DNA of 21,933 bases from Priapulus caudatus (taxonomy: Eukaryota > Priapulida > Priapulimorpha > Priapulimorphida > Priapulidae): positions 29,806 through 51,738 of the forward strand of contig NW_014578893.1 of NCBI RefSeq assembly GCF_000485595.1, written 5' to 3'. A model generated the notes under the pieces. It made no database searches, was not told the DNA's origin, and saw only the letters and a program-made list of their open reading frames with translations. Positions 18,001-21,933 of the stretch are shown in pieces. Position numbers and translations under genes: made by a program. How positions within the stretch are numbered: position 1 is the first letter of the stretch; every line of letters begins with the position of its first letter.

Positions 18001-18636
18001 GGAACAACACAGAGTAGGAATAGATAGAGAAAGGTTAGGATGAGGAGACAACAGAGGGAATAGATAGAGACAAGTTAGGATGGGAAGGAGACAAACGAGT
18101 GGAATAAGATCAGATGACAGGTTAGGACGGAAGGAGACAACAGAGTGGAATAGATAGAGATCAGAGTTAGGAAATGGAGAGAGACAACAGAGTGAATAGA
18201 TAGAGACAGTTAGGAATGGAAGGAGACACAAAGAGTGGAATAGATAGAGACAAGTTAGGATGGAAGGAGAATAACAAGAGTGGAAATAGATAGAGACAGG
18301 TATAGGATGGAAGGTAGATAACAGAGTGGAATAGATCAGAAGACAGGATTAGGAATGAGAAGGAGATAACAGAGTGGGATAAGATAGAATAGGTAGGAAT
18401 GGAAGGAGATAACAAAGAGTGGAATAAGATAGAGACAGGTTAGGATGGATAGAGAATAATCAGAGTGAATAGATAGAGACAGGTTAGGATGGAAAGAGAG
18501 AACAGCAGTGAATAGATAGAAGACAAGGTTAGGGATGGGAAGGACAACAATGGAATAAATAGAGACAGGTTAGGATGGAAAGGAGACAACAGAGTGGAAT
18601 AGAATAGAGATAGTTTGGATGGACAGGAGCTAACAG
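15034..18636 (+). repeat. 43-bp satellite array, roughly 83 units
   Basis: The unit contains ggaatagatagagacagg, ttaggatggaaggagac and aacagagt in that order. Exact 43-bp spacing is seen at 15082, 15125 and 15168. Near-perfect units form islands (15041-15180, 16215-16315, 16875-16950), while most others carry one-base insertions or deletions. Purines dominate the plus strand. No spacer, insertion or gene interrupts the array. Ser/Leu-rich minus-strand ORFs of 60-140 codons are its translations. Confidence 0.95.
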
Positions 18637-18640
18637 AAAA

Positions 18641-18864
18641 CTGTTGTGTATGAACGGACACACCAGGATAACAGGATGCTGTGTATACGCCACCAGATAA
18701 CCAGATGCTGTGTATAACGGCCACCACAGGATAACGGAATGCTGTGTATAACGGCACCGAAGGATAACGGGATGCTGTGTATAAACGGCCTACCAGGGAT
18801 AACAGTATGCTGATGTATAACGGACCACACCAGGTATATACAGATGCTGTGTATAACGTCATGC
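18641..18864 (+). repeat. Second minisatellite, about 32-bp unit, seven units
   Basis: Each unit contains tgtgtataacgg, ccaccagg and ataacgggatgc in order, with lengths of about 29-37 bp because of indels. It directly follows the end of the 43-bp satellite and is unrelated to it in sequence. Confidence 0.85.
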
Positions 18865-19215
18865 AATCGGGCAGAAGACTTCAGACGTGAAAAACCAGGA
18901 AACGGAGGCGGGGTGGTAACCATGGTAACGACTGCACCTCGCGCGACGTGACATGCAGGAGGCACACGGAGATCCAACAGCACAGGATTCGTCTAAGCCA
19001 AACGCCGCGCAGAGCGACGCCATGCGACAGAGGTCGGAAAAGAAGCAAAAGCACAAGCGAGCGCGTGAGAGACAGAAAGAGACGTGCAGCATCATAGAAA
19101 GGAAAGAGAGCGAAGAGAACTCGAGTTGAGATGCTGCACCAGGAGGCTTAGCACGCAGCACGCCACCCCTAGCAGCTGCGAAGGTAATGGCTACAGAAGC
19201 AGCACGGCAAGACCA
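18865..19215. other. Unique island between satellites
   Basis: About 350 bp of ordinary composition flanked by tandem repeats on both sides. It contains a small plus-strand ORF at 18953-19129 and a donor-like CGAAG|GTAATG on the plus strand at about 19184. No known motif was recognised. Confidence 0.5.
18953..19129 (+). CDS. Small hypothetical ORF, 58 codons, highly charged
   Basis: This ORF starts at ATG with an upstream in-frame stop (TAA near 18926) and ends in TGA. It begins MQEAHGDPTAQDSS and has a basic middle, MRQRSEKKQKHKRARERQKE, followed by an acidic-serine end. It is the only ORF of this size in the unique island, and its composition is not explained by a tandem repeat, but GA-rich sequence begins in its last third and basic/acidic bias may follow from that. 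It runs opposite to the calcineurin exons. I do not recognise a family. It may be chance. Confidence 0.15.
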   Translation: MQEAHGDPTAQDSSKPNAAQSDAMRQRSEKKQKHKRARERQKETCSIIERKESEENSS

Positions 19216-19216
19216 C

Positions 19217-19525
<309 letters not shown>

Positions 19526-19717
19526 AGGGGTCGCCCACACGAAAACAAACCGAAAAAAAAATACGTTACGTAGACATGTGCCGCCTTGCTGCTATTTAAC
19601 TATGTACGGTAACTGTGTCTGTAGGCCGCAGACTCTAGCACAAGGAATAGAAGAAGAAAAGCAGATGAGCAGAGAATGCAGATTCCAGCCCCTGAAGAGA
19701 GAGAAACCGCGAGCCCC
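19526..19717. other. Short unique segment
   Basis: About 190 bp of mixed sequence, with an A-run at about 19553-19561, separates the GA microsatellite from the CT-rich array. Nothing recognisable was found. Confidence 0.4.
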
Positions 19718-21905
19718 CATCCCTTCCTTCCGCAGCCGCCGGCTCCTTCCTTCCCCGCCGTCCCCTATCCTTCTCAGCCTGCCGCGCCCCCATTCCTCCG
19801 CCCGCCGACCCCTCCTCCTCCCCGACCAGCCCTCCTTCCATCCCGCCGCGGACCCCTCCTTCCTTGCCCCCGCCCGGCTCCTTCCTTGTACGCCGCGCCT
19901 CCTTCCTCCCCCGCCGTCCTACTTGCCTTCCCGAGCCGCCCCCTCCTTCATTCCCCGGCCGCCCTCCTCCTTTTTTCCCAGCCAGCCATACACTTACCTG
20001 CCCACGCCGCACCCTCCTTCCTCACCCGCCGCCCCTCCTTCTCCCGCGCCGCCACCCTCCTTCCTATCCCGGCCGCCCCTTCTTTCCTTCCGACCCGCCG
20101 CCCCCCTCCTTCCTCCCCCGCCGCCCCTCCCTTCCTCCCACCGCCAGCCCCTACCTGTCGCTCCAGAGACCCGCGCCCTCCTTCCTCCCCCGCCGCCCTG
20201 ACCTTCCTCACCGCCGCCCCTACCTTCCTTCCCAGCCGCCGCCCCTCCTTCACCTTCCCAGCGCCAACTCTTCTCCCCGCCAGTCCCTCCTTCCTTCCCG
20301 CCTGGCGCCTGCCCTTCCTTCCCCGCCGCCGCTCCTTTTTTCCCGCCGCCCTCCTTCCTCCCGCCGCCCCTCCCTTACTACACGCGCCGCACCTGGGTTC
20401 TTCCTGAACCCCGCCGCCCATGAAAACCTTCCTGCCACCGCCGCCCTCCTTCCCTTCCCGGCCGCCCCTCCTGTCCTGCCCCGACCGCCCCTCTATCCTT
20501 CCCCGTGCGCCGCCCGTCCTTCCTTACCCCGCCAGCCCCTCCTTCCTTTTCCGCCGCCCCTCCTTCCTTCCCCGGCCGCGCCCTTCTTCGCTTCAGCTCG
20601 CGCAGCCGACATGCCTTCCTTCACCCGCCGCCCCAGCGCTTACCTCCCGTGCCGTCCCCTGTCCTTCCTTCCGCGCCGCCCCTCCTTCTCACCCGTTGCC
20701 CCTCCTTCCTTCCCGGTCGGCCGCCTCTCGTCCTTCCCTCCCCGCCGCCCCCTTCGCTTCCTTCCGCCGCCACGTCCTTAACCTCCCCCGTCCCTTCCTT
20801 CCTTCCGGCCGCCCCTCAGCATTCCTCCCCGCAAGGGAGAGAGAGTGAAACAACGCCCTCCTTCCTTCCCGCCGCCGCCTCTCCTTCCCCGACCCACCCC
20901 TCCTATCCTTTTCCCCGCCGCCCTCCTTCTTCCCGCCCATGAACTTCCTTCCCGCCGCGACTGCCGAGCCGCCTTCACTCCCCGCCGCCCTCCTTCCTCC
21001 CAGCCGCCCCTCTTCCTTCGCCCGGCGCCAGTCCTTCCTCCCGCGCCCCTCGCTCTCCCTTCCCTCGCCGCGCCCGCTTCCTGCCTCACCGCCGCCAGGC
21101 TACCGCCTTCCTCCCCGCCGCCCTCCTTCCTTCCCCCGCCGGCCACCCGCGTACAACCTTACCATCCCCGCCGCCCTCCTTCCTCCCGCCACCGCCACCT
21201 TCCTCTCCCGCCGGCCATCCTCCTTCCTTCTCCGCCCCCTCCTTACCTTCGCCCGCCAGCCGACCTCACCTATCACTTCCCCGAGCCGCCCTCCTTCCTG
21301 CCCCGCCGCCCTGCCTTATCCTTTCCCGCGCTCGCCCCTCTTCCTTCACCCGCGCCGCCACCTCCTTCCTGTCACCCCCGCCAGCCGCCTGACCTTCCTA
21401 TCCCGCCGCCTCCTCCCCTTCCAGCCGTACCTGCCTTCCCCCGCCGGCAGCACGTCCCTCCTTCTCCCCGCCGCCCCTCGCTTCCTTCCCCCGCAGCCTC
21501 CTTTCCTTCCCCGCCGCCCATCCTTCCTTCCCGGCCGCCCCATCCTCCTTCCAGCCCGTCCCTCCTTCCTTCCCCGCGCGTCACTAGGCCTTCCTGTCAC
21601 CGCCGCCGTGTCCTTCCTTCTCACCGCCGCCCTTGCCTTTCCTTCTTCGCCGCCCCTGACGCGAGTGTACGCTGCTTCCTATCTCGGCCGTGCCACCCCT
21701 CCTTCCTTCCCCAGCCGCCCGCTCCTTCGCTTTCACCGGCCGCCCCTCCTATCCTTCACCGCCGCCCTCCTCCTTCAGAGCCAAATTAACATAGCACGAG
21801 TGACCCGAAAGGGAGGAGAGCCCCTACCTTCCTCCCAGCCGCCAGCCTACCTTCCTTCACCCCGCCACCTCCTTCCTTCGAACAACAGCCGCCGACCTCC
21901 TTAAA
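19718..21905 (+). repeat. C/T-rich degenerate tandem array, period about 21 bp
   Basis: The recurring words are ccttccttcc, ccgccgcccc and tccttc, with a unit near 21 bp and frequent one- to four-base indels, giving roughly 100 units. Because 21 is a multiple of three, every frame stays open for long stretches. This produces the Pro/Ser/Arg-rich plus-strand ORFs of 207-321 codons. A short non-repeat patch lies at about 21781-21824. On the sense strand of the calcineurin exons the array is G/A-rich with many GG and GGGG runs. Confidence 0.9.
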
Positions 21906-21933
21906 CGCCTCGTCTCGCAGAGTGCGACCGAGA

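Noticed and set aside
20845-21904. Pro/Ser/Arg-rich plus-strand ORFs of 314 and 321 codons
   Set aside because: They lie wholly in the CT-rich array of about 21 bp, overlap each other in different frames and have no domain.

Overview
The window looks like a stretch of animal (metazoan) genome made almost entirely of intron and repeat. One protein family can be recognised: calcineurin A, the catalytic subunit of the Ca2+/calmodulin-activated protein phosphatase 2B. Two adjacent minus-strand exons, 13206-13296 (exon A) and 12911-12995 (exon B), each encode the calmodulin-binding helix. They share the core RNKIRAVGKMAR, have near-consensus splice sites, and use the same phases (enter after codon base 1, leave after base 2). 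Their lengths, 91 and 85 nt, are both 1 modulo 3, so including both or neither shifts the frame. This is the layout of a mutually exclusive exon pair. The duplicated exon family continues toward lower coordinates as progressively damaged copies: about 12485-12510, 12255-12325, 12082-12169, 9025-9065 and 7815-7855, with a much weaker candidate at 274-370. No other calcineurin exon was found, so the window probably lies within one large gene transcribed from high to low coordinates.

Layout: 1-1060 is GC-rich single-copy sequence; 1061-5640 is mostly AT-rich unique sequence without genes; 5641-7130 holds GTTC-, CT- and GTGC-rich low-complexity blocks; 7131-8700 is unique sequence plus a GA tract, a 17-bp minisatellite and a G-rich tract; 8700-9830 carries a cluster of CTCF-like motifs; 9860-11650 has dinucleotide repeats, an inverted-repeat pair, CT/GA blocks and a 25-N assembly gap; 11760-12075 is GTGC-rich; 12080-13300 is the exon cluster with a second group of CTCF-like motifs; 13580-13940 is a 13-bp array; 14020-15005 is a polypurine tract; 15034-18636 is a 43-bp satellite; 18641-18864 is a 32-bp minisatellite; 18865-19215 is unique; 19217-19525 is a long GA microsatellite; 19718-21905 is a CT-rich array of about 21 bp period.

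Organism: spliceosomal introns, calcineurin and the very high simple-repeat load point to an animal, probably an invertebrate, but the phylum cannot be settled from this sequence. All long ORFs (up to about 320 codons) lie in tandem repeats and are composition artefacts. Many satellite units differ by one-base indels, which suggests either unusual decay or uncorrected long-read errors. In the sense direction of the gene, the 5.5 kb upstream of exon A would be transcribed as CU-rich RNA, which may matter for splicing choice.
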